Shown: positions 22,901 to 34,502 of the stretch, in pieces
Layout of the letters: each line of letters opens with the position of its first letter
Numbering within the stretch: the stretch's first letter is position 1
Assembly (NCBI GenBank): GCA_018340805.1
Contig: JACMZG010001913.1
Span: 8,096,866-8,160,865, forward strand
Source of the DNA: Microvelia longipes
Lineage: Eukaryota; Arthropoda; Insecta; Hemiptera; Veliidae
DNA: 64,000 nucleotides
Direction of reading: 5' to 3'
The notes under the pieces: generated by a model
Databases searched by the model: none
Told to the model about the DNA's origin: nothing
What the model saw: the letters and a program-made list of their open reading frames with translations, nothing else
Position numbers and translations under genes: made by a program

Positions 22901-23801
22901 TACGACACACGGCTAAAATCAATTGACAGCCCGCCAAATCTCAATGCTTTCAACCCTCTTTTTTTAATAAAAAAATCCTTCTTTTATGTAACAAAAAAAA
23001 TCCCTACTCTGGCAACACTGAAAGTCAGATTATGTTTTGAATTTTATTATTTGTTTTTATTTGATATCGTATTTTTTTATTTTTAAAAATTATTTATTTA
23101 CTTTTTAAGAAGGAATATTGTTGTATCTTATAAATTTACCAACTAAGTGTTGCTTTAAATTTGTTCGGAAGTATGAATTAAGTGGAGTTAAAGTTGTTAA
23201 TTACGTAATGCAATGGATCATAATAGTTCTTTGATAAAAGTTTGACGATTTAAATAAATTGTCAGCTATAATTACTTTTTTCCAAAACAAACTGCTTTTT
23301 TGTGTCAAGTTTGTATAATTGAATGCGTATTGTTTCATATTATAAAAATAATATGACACAATATGCATTCAAGACTGTCATCTATTAAAAGACATGGCAT
23401 TTTTTAAAAAAAATGCTGTCTTTTGGTTGACAGAGCACAGAACCTGCGCTGTACTCAAATAGCAAGAAATGCTTGAAGAATACGTCAATGTCCAAGTGTC
23501 AAATATAGGCAATCAGATTTTATTACAACTTCGCAATAATTGGATGAATTGAACAGATTGGAATGAAACGAAACGAACTCGAACAGATCAATATGCACAA
23601 TGAGGGAAATAAAAGCGACGCGAGGTTACAAATATTTACAACCAGTGTTGCCTTTTTATGATTTTATTTACGAAAAAGGTATTTTTTTATACCGAGGTTG
23701 GCATGAGGTGGAGGGGAAAAGCAGGGTCGGTCTGAACCAATAGAATTCTTTCCCTCACAGATTTTTGGCGCGCTGTCAATTTATTTTAGCCGTGTGTCGT
23801 A
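22901..23801. mobile_element. TIR DNA transposon or large MITE inserted in the tandem array
   Basis: Ends read TACGACACACGGCTAAAATC and, inverted, GATTT...AGCCGTGTGTCGTA, followed inward by AATTGACAGC / GCTGTCAATT. CTATAA (22895..22900 and 23802..23807) is a likely 6-7-bp target duplication. No ORF longer than chance. Related ends occur at 27119..27263, 31540..31560, 32005..32050, 40725..40740 and 52685..52855. Confidence 0.85.
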
Positions 23802-23807
23802 CTATAA

Positions 23808-24250
23808 ACATCTATTCCTTTGTCAAATAGACATAAACTGAACATAATATTCCTTTGTCAAATTGACGTTATGACGAAAAAACATCAAATAATCAAATAT
23901 TTCTTTGTCAAATAGACGTTCTGGTGAATAAACATCAATTGAGGATGGTGTTTCTTTGTCAAATGGATTTTCTGACTAAAGAACATCAACTGAATATTAT
24001 GATATTTTTTTGTCAAATAGACTTTCTGACGAAGAAACATTAACTAAACATATATTTCTTTACAAATAAACTTTCTGACGAAAAAACATCAACAAAACTT
24101 GATATTCTTTTGTGTAATAGACTTTCTGACGAAGGAACATCAACTATACTTGATATTTTTTGTCAAATACACTGTCTGACATAGAAACATCAGCTAAACT
24201 TCATATTCTTTTGTCAAATAAACTTGTTTTGACAAATAAAATATCAACTA
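23808..24250. repeat. Degenerate tandem array, right part
   Basis: About eight units near 50 bases with TTTGTCAAATAGACTTTCTG ACGAAGAAACATCAACT. Confidence 0.88.
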
Positions 24251-24284
24251 AACTGAACACTGTCGGACTGTGCTGGTAAACTTT

Positions 24285-24690
24285 TTATAATTTTTTATTC
24301 AGTTTTGTTGTTTTTTGATTGCTTTGTTAATTTATTTATAGTTTTTGTTTTGTTTTTGATTGCTTTGTTATTTATTATATAGTTTTGTTGTTGTTGCTTT
24401 GAGTTTTGTTGTTTTTGATTGCTTTGTTAATTTATTATATAGTTTTGTTGTTTTTTGATTGCTTTGTTAATTTATTATATAGTTTTGTTGTTTATTGATT
24501 GCTTTGTTAATTTATTATATAGTTTTGTTGTTTTTTTGATTGCTTTGTTAATTTATTATATAGTTTTGTTGTTTTTATTGCTTTGTTATATAGTTGTGTT
24601 TTTGATTGCTTGTTAATTTATTATATAGTTTGTTGTTTATTGATTGCTTTGTTAATTTATTATATAGGTTTTGTTGTTTATTGATTGATT
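24285..24690. repeat. 40-bp minisatellite
   Basis: Unit AGTTTTGTTGTTTTTTGATT GCTTTGTTAATTTATTATAT, about nine copies with indels, directly abutting the preceding array. Confidence 0.93.
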
Positions 24691-24699
24691 TATTGATAC

Positions 24700-26330
24700 A
24701 TATTTACGTTATTGTTCTTTTTGTTATTTTCTATCCAACATTTGCTTAATTTAAGTCAAGTAATTTAAAATTAATTAATCTCTAATTATATAAACTTTTA
24801 GTACAATTGTATTCCGTCATTTTGTATATTATATACTTTTTATTTTCCTATTGTATTCTTAGATTTTTGCTTATTTATTTTTTATAGTTAAATTTAAATG
24901 AGTAAAATGATCTCGAATGAAAGTTTCAACGTAGTATAGTAATTTGAAGCTTATAGCTTAAGTTATGTAAACTATGCTTAGTATTATAGTTTGAGCTTCA
25001 GCTATAAGCTTATTCTTATAGCTTAAGCTTTAGCAGTAAGCTTTGCTTACTGCAGGGTTCGTGTTTTTCCGTCAGTACTCGGGAGAATGACGTAACCTGG
25101 AGACCCTGTGGAACTGGATCTCCATATATACATTGTAATGTAAAGATTTCAGAATTTCAGACTTCCTGGCTACGTCGCAACTGCTATAGGGCATACGAGA
25201 ATGGAGCGGTGAACCTATTCACTGGGTTCTGTTTCAACTTTTCATATATAAACCACCTTGATCTCTAAAAGCCTATGCTAGTATTCTTATCACTTTTTTC
25301 TTATCACTAATTTTAACACCCTATCTAGTTTTATCACATAACAGACTAAAAACTAAAGAATTTAAGTTTATCTATATATACAACGCATACGACTGATTAT
25401 TTTATTGGCGAGATAATAAAAGAACAAGCACTGTTATTGGTCAATGTCATAGTGCATGCTGATACGTAAGTCATCGTCCAATCCCAATGCTATAATATCT
25501 ATTTCTACTTCAATCAATATATTCATTCGCACCTGCTCTATTAGGTATAACTTCAACTACTGGCTAAAACCTATAAAGCCAATAAAAAGAATTTAAACAA
25601 ATTTTAACTCTTATTAATGACAATCTTAAATCAAATTTTTAAAATACTTTCTTCTTAATGTAATAATGTAATTAAATAATATATTAATGAATTTATATGT
25701 GTGTATAGTTTATTTTCTATTTTTAGGATGTAAATCTTAGACTAATACTAGTAATACAGGACTATGGAACCGTAAAAACAGCCAATTTACTGCTGGTTTC
25801 AAGTAAGGGTACCACTGTAACAACAACAAAACATATTATAAACTCATTAATGAACTTTGATGAAGTCCATTAATGAGAGAGTTCGTAAAAACGAATATAA
25901 GAACATATAATGGACTCATGAATGAACTTTTATGACGTCTATTAATGCGAGAGTTCATAAACACAAATATAAAAACATATAAAGACATTAAAATTAAATT
26001 AAATTTGTCTTGGATAGCATATAGGTTAACAGAGCAAGAAAATCTTCTTAGATGAATCTTTTTAGAAAATTTTCAAAATATTCTTAAAAGAATTTTCTTA
26101 GAAGAATCTTTTTCTTTACGAGAATCTTTAGTCGACGAGGACTACTTTTAAATATTTTATAGACGTTAAAAACAATTGAATCCGCTTAATTAATACCATT
26201 TGATCAATAATATAATCATAATTAAGTTAATATTCCACTTACCGGAAGTTTTGCTAATTTTGTTAAATGGAAGTTGTATGCTGTTAGAGTGGCAGCTTTA
26301 GTTAGGACCGCCAGACAACTTGCTTTGCTG
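24700..26330. other. Mostly unassigned; 66-bp duplication at 25840..25985
   Basis: Two copies of a segment with ACTCATTAATGAACTTTGATG and GAGAGTTCGTAAA. A cluster of AAGCTTATAGCTTAAG-type inverted words lies at 24940..25045. Nothing else recognised. Confidence 0.55.
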
Positions 26331-26339
26331 TTATCTGTT

Positions 26340-26650
26340 ATAGTCCTTCTATATACAACATAGAGATATATTACTAGATGCTGCATAGCCTATCATAATA
26401 CATTGAAACGCTTGAAATATCTCTTTAAGGATCTCAAGGGTTCTGTGTAACCTCATTAAAACCCCCTATAAGAGAGAGTTAAGGTTATAATAAATCACTT
26501 GTTGTCTCCTTTTCACACTTTGTGTTTTGTTATGTACTTCAAACTTTCCATTTTATAAGTCACTGTAATTTTGTTTTCAGGCTACTTTTCTATGTTACAA
26601 AATTAAATCAATAGAGCCTCTCTAGTGATAATATCTCTATGGTATACAGT
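26340..26650. mobile_element. Copy of the CATAGAGATATATTACTAGAGG repeat family
   Basis: ACATAGAGATATATTACTAG at 26358 opens a block with AATACATTGAAACG, CAAGGGTTCTGTGTAACCTC and GGTTATAATAAATCA. A block with GGCTACTTTTCTATGTTACA and GCCTCTCTAGTGATAATATC follows (26579..26640). Both recur at 33225..33365 and 44640..47940. Confidence 0.65.
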
Positions 26651-26879
26651 ATTATTCTAAGACATATAGTTGTAAGAGATAAAAATGACATTAGACAAAT
26701 GCTCACGATATGTAGATGATTTTAAAGAGCTGAAATAAATATTATTTCATTTGATACTATCGAGTTTACACAATTATGTTGTGTTACAATATAATTGCTT
26801 GTTTATTTACAAAGAGATAATTGTATAATTTATTGTTTTTGAGTTTTAATTATTAATTAAATTAACTCAAACATTCTTA

Positions 26880-27050
26880 GCATTTTTTTACTTTTCTTCA
26901 TTCATACCGCAAGTATTATAATTGCACTAAAAATTATAATTCAAGATTCATATATTCTGAGGACGAGCTAAGCGAGTCCAATGGACAAGCGTAGCGAATC
27001 CATTGTTATGAAGAATAGTTCCAAAGTATCTGGTACCCAATAAGAAAAAA
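26880..27050 (+). mobile_element. Fragment of the GAGCGAAGCGAG dispersed element
   Basis: CTTTTCTTCATTCATACCGC, then TCTGAGGACGAGCTAAGCGA GTC, AAGCGTAGCGAATCC and GTACCCAAT: the two ends of the element with the middle deleted. Confidence 0.65.
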
Positions 27051-27118
27051 TTTAAGAAATAAATTTAAAGAAAAAAGTTGAGGTATTTAAATAATGAACA
27101 GTTCTTTATACCTTATTA

Positions 27119-27263
27119 TACGACTCACGGCTAAAATCAGTTGACAGCGTAGGAAAATGATGCGAGGGAGCCAATGAGGTTAGTCATGGATGTTTAACCA
27201 CGCCCTCAATTTCAAATCAGGCCAACCTTATTAGTTCCTTAATGATTTTAGCCGTGTGTCCTA
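27119..27263. mobile_element. Small MITE with ACGACACACGG-type ends
   Basis: TACGACTCACGGCTAAAATC AGTTGACAGC at left and ATGATTTTAGCCGTGTGTCC TA at right. Only 145 bases; an internal deletion form of the 22901..23801 element. Confidence 0.75.
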
Positions 27264-27504
27264 CTATAATTATGTTTTTATGAGGGCTAATTAAAAAGTC
27301 TAATTTTTTCCTTTTTTAAAAAAAAAATCAGCTCAAAAGTATAAAAAAATGATGACTTAAATATTTAAGGTAGAATAATTAAACTTTAAGAAAAAAATTA
27401 AGTGTCTTTTTTAATTTTTGTTTTACTGGTACTAATTTATTAATTAGTACTATAATATTTTATTTAAGGTCTGCTTAATTAATCCTAAATTAAAACTGAA
27501 TTTG

Positions 27505-27506
27505 TA

Positions 27507-27581
<75 letters not shown>

Positions 27582-27590
27582 ATATATATA
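27505..27590. repeat. (TA)n microsatellite
   Basis: About 85 bases of TA. Confidence 0.95.
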
Positions 27591-27599
27591 ATTTTTACT

Positions 27600-27865
27600 T
27601 GAGTTATTTTTTTCATTTGAAAGTCAAGATTTATTAACAGATATCAATGTAAAAGCATAAAAACGTTCTATAGGAAATGTAACTAAATTAAAAAAAAATA
27701 TTCAAAACTTTTCCCTTTTTGTTTTTTTTTTTCATTGATATATTTACATTTTAATCTTAAGATTTATTAACTGATATTATCAGTGTAAAAGCATAAATAC
27801 TTTCTATAGAAAATGTAACTAAAACTTAAAAAAAAATATGCATAACTTTTCCTTTTTTATTATTT
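27600..27865. repeat. Tandem duplication of about 125 bases
   Basis: Both copies contain GATTTATTAAC, GTAAAAGCATAAA and TCTATAGGAAATGTAACTAA. Confidence 0.8.
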
Positions 27866-28390
27866 TGTTATTTTTTTTTTGTAAAAAAAACGTATAAAGC
27901 AGACCGGAAAGATAATGTTATGACAATGTGCTACAAGAGTACCATTCTTAAAAAAAGAATAAATAAAATGACAGCTGCATTTGATAAAATGTACAGTATT
28001 AAGAATATATTAATTAGTATTAATAATAATAAAAAAAAATTGTGTAACTCTATAAATTAATTATGTTGTATAAATTTTTACATAATAAAATCAAAATGCT
28101 CGAAGCAGAGATTTTTCGAATGTATAATAAAATTTAAGTTTAATTTTGTTATCAAATGCATCGGCACGTCGTTTATGTGATAAATAAACAATATAATATA
28201 AATGTTTTTAGTAATATGAAATATTGTAACAGATAATGTAACTTTTTTAGGTAATGTTAATTTCAATTGAATAATTTTACAATGTTAATTTTGGTTATTA
28301 ATTAAAAATATTCATGTTACCGAGGGTGTATTGAGTGGGTGTGAAGGGTATGGAGAGTGGACAACATTATATGGAAATTTGTACTTGATT
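27866..28390. other. Unassigned sequence
   Basis: Nothing recognised. Confidence 0.5.
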
Positions 28391-28394
28391 TTGA

Positions 28395-28500
28395 CGGTTG
28401 TATCCATGGTCTAGGTAGTTAAAGTACATTTTATATAACTTTTGACTCCTTAGAGATTTGGGGTTCGCATCCCAGGATACGCTCTCAGTTTTATATAAGA
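28395..28500 (+). mobile_element. SINE fragment (B-box part)
   Basis: GGGGTTCGCATCCCAGGATA CGCTCTCAGTTTTAT follows the SINE consensus and has a better B box (GGTTCGCATCC) than the 20201 copy. Confidence 0.55.
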
Positions 28501-28671
28501 TTATTTATTCTTGGACTTTTAATTATTTGACAGATACAGATTATATTTAATAAATTTATAAATAAAATAATAATTTATAATTTATAAATATAAATAAATA
28601 AAAATTTATTTATAAAAATAATTTTATAAATAATTAATAAAGGTTAACTATCACCTAAGGTGTTTCCTGCA

Positions 28672-29745
28672 CAAAGAGACTTATACTTAGAGGGTGTACA
28701 TTGGCAGAATAACACAGTGATAATGGTTTTGGAAGTGAGCCAGCCAAAGAGACTAATACTATTAGAGGGAGGATACAACAGTTCTTATCATTCCTTGGAT
28801 AGCTAGGTGCCGTAACTGTACATTGGTGACGTCATGTTTTTATTTTTCCTAATAATTACAATTTTATGTCAATATTACATTATTTTTCGACTATTTTGTT
28901 TTAAATCAAGTAAAATGAATTTAAAATCAGTTTGAATTATTATCTATTGCAAGTATTCTTTAATTGTCTGTGTTGAATAAAGTGGTTTAATGTGGCAACA
29001 CTGAAAAATGTCCGCCGTTTGTAGAGTGTGTGCCAAAATAAGGGTTGTAGAGGGGTGGAGGAGTATCTAGTCTCTCTCTAGGGAGACTATAGTAGGGTTA
29101 AGTACAGTTACGGCACCTATGAAAACTGCAAGGATCTTGAATAAAGGGGAATACGCACTAAATCGATTTGCCATACAAACAAGTGACCCCATCGAAAACC
29201 AAAAAATAGAGAAAATTCAACACGAAACACACGTCAAAAACCAACTGCGCATGCTTACAATTCTTAAAACAGCGCAGGTCTTAAAATTTAAAGGCAAACT
29301 TACGTCACAATGGTTTCCATTGTTTATTGCTTGAGAAGGTTATAACAAAACACGCTTAAATTATCACTCACTGAAGCGGCAAAGTATATTCCAAAATTTA
29401 AAATTATATAAGCACAAATGACTTAACATGCACCACAAATGTAACATTCACAAGAAGCACAGAAGAAAGTTGAGAAGCAAACTCGACAACCTTGCTACAT
29501 AACCTGCGTTTGGCGCTTTTTTCATTATAATCAAGGGGAAGGGGTAAGTTTGCTCCTAATTCTCTATCTCATACAACTTCCATGGGGTCAGAAAAGTTCC
29601 TTAATGCGTCATCCCCTTTATTCAAGATCCTTGGGAAACTGTCTCACTTCCAGACCCCTTATCACTGTGTTAATCAGGTTCTGTACTCCCTCTAATAGTA
29701 TTAGTCTCTTTGGAGCCAGCTTCCACTAGGTGCCATATCTGTACT
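28672..29745. mobile_element. Foldback element, host of a nested hAT-like MITE
   Basis: AAAGAGACTAATACTATTAG AGGGAGGA near 28747 is inverted at 29686..29713; CACAGTGATAA...GGAAGTGAG (28709..28740) is inverted at 29640..29670; TAGGTGCCGTAACTGTAC (28804..28821) is inverted at 29101..29118. A second copy is at 50690..51110. The nested insert at 29129..29633 breaks the right arm. Confidence 0.75.
29129..29633. mobile_element. hAT-like MITE, copy 1 (nested)
   Basis: TIRs CAAGGATCTTGAATAAAGGG and CCCTTTATTCAAGATCCTTG. They fit the hAT end pattern CARNG. Flanks GAAAACTG and GGAAACTG look like an 8-bp target duplication with one change. A 71-codon frame here is chance. Confidence 0.82.
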
Positions 29746-29759
29746 TACCCCTACTACTT

Positions 29760-30580
29760 ACTAACCATTACACCATCACGATTCACCACACTGACGATGC
29801 ACTTCTAAGCTCATAGCCACTTTTTTATGAAATATTAACATCAGTGGAGAGACTTGTTTCTTATATATTTGAACTGGAGAGATCTATTTCAATCCTAATT
29901 ACGTTACTTAAGTTACTAAATAAATGTATTATTTCACAATAGTAATGTCTAGTTTGTTATCAAATCTAAATTAAATTTTTAAAAATATTATTTAATTTTA
30001 ATAGTTAATATTAATTATAAATATTTGTAAAAAAAAGACATACCTAAATGTTAAGTAAGATAAAGTATTCATATTTAAGTACGTAAATTTAAGATAAAAC
30101 TTATTGTTAAAAAGATATCATATAATTTTTGTTTTTAAATTAAAACTTGTAAAGAAATTTAAAAATGTATACTGGGTGTCTCGATTAGACAATTTATTTT
30201 GGGTCGCCTAATAATATTGTTGTTCTTGGTGTTTAATATCTTTTAGGAATGCCCCCTCCCCTAATCCTCTTCCAGTAAAAAATATAATAAATTGAAAAAA
30301 CCCACTCTTTGCCATGGCAACTCACAAACTTTGTAAAAAAAATTATATCATAAATTAATTTGTAATTTTAGTGAGATTTAGATTGTAATGTGTGATTAGA
30401 AAATACCCTTTTAAAATAATTATGAAAAAATAATGAGTAAGGATAATTATAGATCAAATGAATCCTAATTGTAAATACGAAACTTATTATTAGTTCTTGT
30501 TTCTCTTGTAAAATTCATTGTGGATTCTTGAATAAATAGATGAATAAAGACGTAACATGATGTTTGAAACAAATTCTAGT
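29760..30580. other. Unassigned sequence
   Basis: Nothing recognised. Confidence 0.5.
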
Positions 30581-30585
30581 AATAT

Positions 30586-31270
30586 ATAGAGCCGGACCTG
30601 AAAAAATGTGACTCATTTTGCATTACTTCAAGCCACATTTTGATGAAAACATACTTTAAAATATGAAGAAAAAACCTAGTCTGTCCATCCAGAGTGGAGC
30701 CCTTCATATGATTGTGCATGCTCAAAATTTTATAAAATCGCACAAATTTCTGTTTTCTTGAAAAAAGTGGTTCCCTTATAAAGAGAACCATTCTTAAAGC
30801 TGATAAAATGTTCCATAAAACGAGTTTTTAATCATCAAATTCGGATGACTATCACCAAAGTTATGGCTCTTCAAAAAACATATAAGAAATGATCCATTTA
30901 TGCTAAGTCACCGAATTTCTTTGAAAAATTATTGTCTTTTTGTGCATTTTTTTTGGCAATTTCACATATGTCATAACTTTAGTTGTAGTTATCTGATTTT
31001 GACGAAATAACACTCGTCTAATAGTAAATTTTATCAGCTTTAAAAAATGTTCTCTTCATGTTTTGCACACGACCTACAGGGAACCACTTGTTGCAAGATA
31101 ACTGAACTTTGTGCGATTTTCTAATATATTGAGCGAGCACATTATGAAGGGCTCTCTACTCTGGATAGAGAGACTTTTCCTTCATAATTTAAGGTATATT
31201 TTCAGAAAAAAATTGGTTTGAAGTAGTACAAAATGAGTCACATTTTTTCTTGTCTGGCTCTTGGACTATA
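30586..31270. mobile_element. 0.69-kb foldback element, copy 1
   Basis: Left arm TATAGAGCCGGACCTGAAAA AATGTGACTCATTTTG is inverted at the right end (AAAATGAGTCACATTTTTTC ... GGCTCTTGGACTATA). Arms extend inward through CCAGAGTGGAGCCCTTCATA. A second copy at 52892..53592 has the better end TATAGTCCAAGAGCCAGGC. Confidence 0.82.
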
Positions 31271-31299
31271 AGTACGAATAGAGTACTTGCACAATTTTT

Positions 31300-31500
31300 T
31301 AATTTTCCTCATTTATACGTTGGATGAATAGGAAAAGTGTTCCAAAACCAGGATTTCTCTTGACTTATCCGCTTCATGTGTTTTTAAGACCTCCTGGGAA
31401 ATTTTTACAAAATTTTCCGTCTGTATGTGTGCAACCTATCATCGAACCCCCCCCCCCCCCTGGTAAGCACTCTTCTAATTTAATATTTAAAAAAACCATA
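31300..31500 (+). mobile_element. Left-end fragment of the GAGCGAAGCGAG dispersed element, with poly-C
   Basis: TTCCTCATTTATACGTTGGA, GGAAAAGTGTTCCAAAACCA GGATT and CCTCCTGGG match the element's left portion. It stops at a run of 12 C (31449..31460). Confidence 0.65.
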
Positions 31501-31660
31501 GATCTTAATATACAGATCTTAACCACAGATAAAATCCTTAATGATTTTAGCTGTGTGTACTACTATAATTATTAAAAAGTTTCTTTTTTGTGGACTTATA
31601 AAAATATATAAATAAAAACAGGTTAATTACACAAAAGTCCTTTATTGTTTAATATATAAT

Positions 31661-31697
31661 CACTAAGCTTCGACTAAAAATTAGTCATCATCAGAGT
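31661..31697 (-). ncRNA. Hammerhead-like motif D (minus), core damaged
   Basis: As the plus copy, but GAAA has lost one A (reads GAAGCTTAG). Probably inactive. Confidence 0.5.
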
Positions 31698-31831
31698 TTA
31701 AAAAATATAAAATAAAAATACAATTTTACAAACTACTTCATATTAGTAGTAACACTGATTTTTTTTAAATTCTTCAATGTAACAGTTTTTAACGGTTTTT
31801 TAAACATAGCTTACCAAACATATTTTTTTAA

Positions 31832-31868
31832 ACTCTGATGATGACTAATTTTTAGTCGAAAGCTTAGT
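31832..31868 (+). ncRNA. Hammerhead-ribozyme-like motif D (plus)
   Basis: ACT, CTGATGA (31835..31841), T, stem II GACTAA/TTAGTC with a TTT loop, GAAA (31858..31861), palindrome AGCT, T, AGT. Core intact. Stem II is six pairs, different in sequence from families A, B and F. Confidence 0.65.
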
Positions 31869-31979
31869 GATTATATATTAAACAATAAAGGACTTTTGTG
31901 TAATTAAACTGTTTTTTATTTACTATAATTATGTTTTTATGAGGGGCAATTTAAAAGTCTATTTTTTTCCTTACTAACA

Positions 31980-32340
31980 ATATTAGACTTAAAAGTTTAA
32001 CACTATTTTTTCGCGCTGTCAACTGATTTTAGCCGTGTGTCGTGCTATAGTTGTGCGATACGGAAAATATTGTTTTTATAACGTTATTAAATACAAATAA
32101 TGACTCTAGGCTAAAGTTTCAAAAATACATAAAACGCGAAAATATTTGTCGATCAGTTTGAGATTTGGCACGCTAATGTATAAAGACGAACATATGTACC
32201 AAGTTTTATTTCATTATCAGCATTAGTTAAAATTTGATTAACTGCCTTTTATATTTTTTTTTGTAAATGTAAAAAATCAAAAATGAATCCAGAGTTGAAA
32301 TTTAGTATTTTTTAGACAAGAAGGTCAAAAAAATGAAAAA
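31980..32340 (+). mobile_element. End of an ACGACACACGG element followed by an internal piece of the dispersed element
   Basis: CGCGCTGTCAACTGATTTTA GCCGTGTGTCGTGCTAT at 31993..32050, then TTGTGCGATACGGAAAATAT and TAAAACGCGAAAATA, internal blocks of the GAGCGAAGCGAG element, whose left end is at 31300..31440. The dispersed element was probably split by the insertions between. Confidence 0.6.
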
Positions 32341-33220
32341 AGCTGATGCCGCCGGAGTTTGAGGACTGACAGGCAATTCCACTACTGCTATTTAGTACAA
32401 GAGTTTTTAATATTGCAAGTAGATCTATGGTTTTTTAAAATATTAAATTAGAAGAGTGCTGACCAGGGGGGGTTAACTTAAATGAGGAAAAGTTAGGATA
32501 CGATTATCGCAAGCTGCTAGAAATCAGCGCTGCGGCGGACCTGTGTGGACTACTCATGTACTAACTCCGACAGCTTTCCAAAAATTACTGATTACATTTT
32601 GAACTTCAAATTTATGTAAACCATGGCAACTATTGGTTATGACAGCTGCATTTATTGTAATAATAATAGTTATTTATGCCATGGCCAAGGCTGAGAAGTG
32701 TCTTATTTTATGTCACGGCAATTAGATTTACCGACGAGCGAAGCGAGTCGGGAAAAATTGCCAAGACATAAAGACATTCTCAGCCGGATGGCATACACTT
32801 TTTTTTTTTGAGGTAGCACTCATTAAATAAACTGCGCTATATACTTAATTGAAAAAAACAAACGTCCAATTAACTCCATATTATCGTCGTCATTGAATTC
32901 ATCCATAGCTTCACACTTTTACTCAAAAATGTAAACGCTTTACAAATAAACACACAAAAATTGTCAATTAGAACACCTTTTCCAATAAATGAGGAAAATA
33001 CAAATAAAAAGGCAAATACTCTGTCTCTTAGTAACAGAACTTAATAAAATCCAGTACCTTATTTGATTTCGATCGATACCTTATTGAACATTTCTTATTT
33101 GGAGCTCGTTATGAATTATTTATCTTGTATATGTATGAATTCCTAAATGTTATGATAAATTATGCTTTTATCCTAAAAACTATCATAGGTTACACTATCA
33201 CCAAAAATGAAATTCAAGAG
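32341..33220. other. Unassigned sequence
   Basis: Nothing recognised apart from CGACGAGCGAAGCGAGTCGG at 32731, a single block of the dispersed family. Confidence 0.5.
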
Positions 33221-33224
33221 AAGT

Positions 33225-33365
33225 CTTGGAGCATAGAGTTTTATTACTAGAGGAGCCAGATACATAGGCATGCTTGAAATGTTGTAAGGGTTCTCAGGGC
33301 TCTGTAAAACCTAATTTTAACCTCCTCCAAGAATGTATTAAAAGGTTATAATGAATCATTCGTTG
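33225..33365. mobile_element. Copy of the CATAGAG...TTACTAGAGG repeat family
   Basis: CATAGAGTTTTATTACTAGA GG, GGTTCTCAGGGCTCTGTAAA ACCT and GGTTATAATGAATCATTCG match the 26.4-kb and 47-kb copies. Confidence 0.65.
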
Positions 33366-33416
33366 TAGAGTTTTTCCAAATGATTTTGTTTTGTTTGTAC
33401 TACGAACATTAGTGAA

Positions 33417-33775
33417 CATAGTGATATATTTCAAATACATCACCCGATATTCATGGTGATACATTTCAAACACATCCCTCGATATACATGGTGATACATT
33501 TCAAATGCATCACCTGATATACATGGTGATACATTTGAAATACATCCTTCGATATACATGGTGACATTTCAAATGCATCACCCGATATACAAGGTGATAC
33601 ATTTCAAATGCATCACCCGATATACATGGTGATACATTTCAAATACCTCACCCGATAAACATGATGATACATTTCAAATATCTCATCCGACATACATAGT
33701 GATACATTTCAAATACATCATCCGATATACATGGTGATATATGTATCACCATGTATATCGGGTGATACATATTCG
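33417..33775. repeat. 35-bp minisatellite ending in an inverted unit
   Basis: Unit GGTGATACATTTCAAATACA TCACCCGATATACAT, about ten copies. The last part (33737..33775) runs GGTGATATATGTATCACC and then the complement of the unit. Confidence 0.92.
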
Positions 33776-33779
33776 ACGT

Positions 33780-34430
33780 TTTAATTCATTCAACTCATAG
33801 TGCCACTCTAGTAATAACAATTTTTATGTCTGAGGTAACTTATTTGTAATATATAATTATAAATCATAAATTCCTGTTGTGTCAATCATTAAAAAAATAT
33901 ATTAAGTAATTTTATAATTTATTATTATAAGTGTTGAATATATAAAAAAAATATATAATTCAGTGAAAGAATCGATGTAATAAAATATTTTAACAGGGTC
34001 TTTAAAGAGTTAAATAAAGTTTAGTCAGTAATTTTATTTATTTGATATTTTATTCTTTTTAAATTCCAGTCAATGACAAATTTTCATTGATATTTATTTC
34101 TTAATATATTATAGACAAATCATATCTTTCATTCCTTTTTATTAATTAAACAGTCTAGTCAAATCATAAATTAATTAAAGTTATTTATTTATAAACCATT
34201 TTAGTTATTTACTATTATATCTTTCATCCGTTTACATTAATTAAACACTCAAGTCGAATCATACATTAAATAAATTTATTTATTTGTATATTATAAATTT
34301 AATCATTTGGAATTTTATAATTTTGTAATGATGTTAGTAGCAGTTTTAATACGTTTTATGTTACCCATGGTGCACTGTTTCGATTTAATTCCCTAAATTT
34401 AAAAATACATTTATTGATTTTCATGAATGT
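33780..34430. other. Unassigned AT-rich sequence
   Basis: Nothing recognised. Confidence 0.5.
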
Positions 34431-34433
34431 ATA

Positions 34434-34483
<50 letters not shown>
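34434..34483. repeat. (TA)n microsatellite
   Basis: About 50 bases of TA, next to the LINE tail. Confidence 0.93.
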
Positions 34484-34488
<5 letters not shown>

Positions 34489-34502
34489 TTTAAAAATGAT
34501 AT

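Larger units (their letters stand above)
31608..31921. mobile_element. Foldback element D with a hammerhead-like motif in each arm
   Basis: Arms of about 100 bases, almost perfectly inverse: ACACAAAAGTCCTTTATTGT / ACAATAAAGGACTTTTGTGT and ATATATAATCACTAAGCTT / AAGCTTAGTGATTATATAT. Inserted in a TACTATAATTATG-type repeat that follows the ACGACACACGG ends. Confidence 0.88.

Noticed and set aside
33417..33775. Possible CRISPR array (regular short repeats)
   Set aside because: Units are contiguous without unique spacers, in a eukaryotic context; the same holds for the 32-bp and 40-bp arrays.
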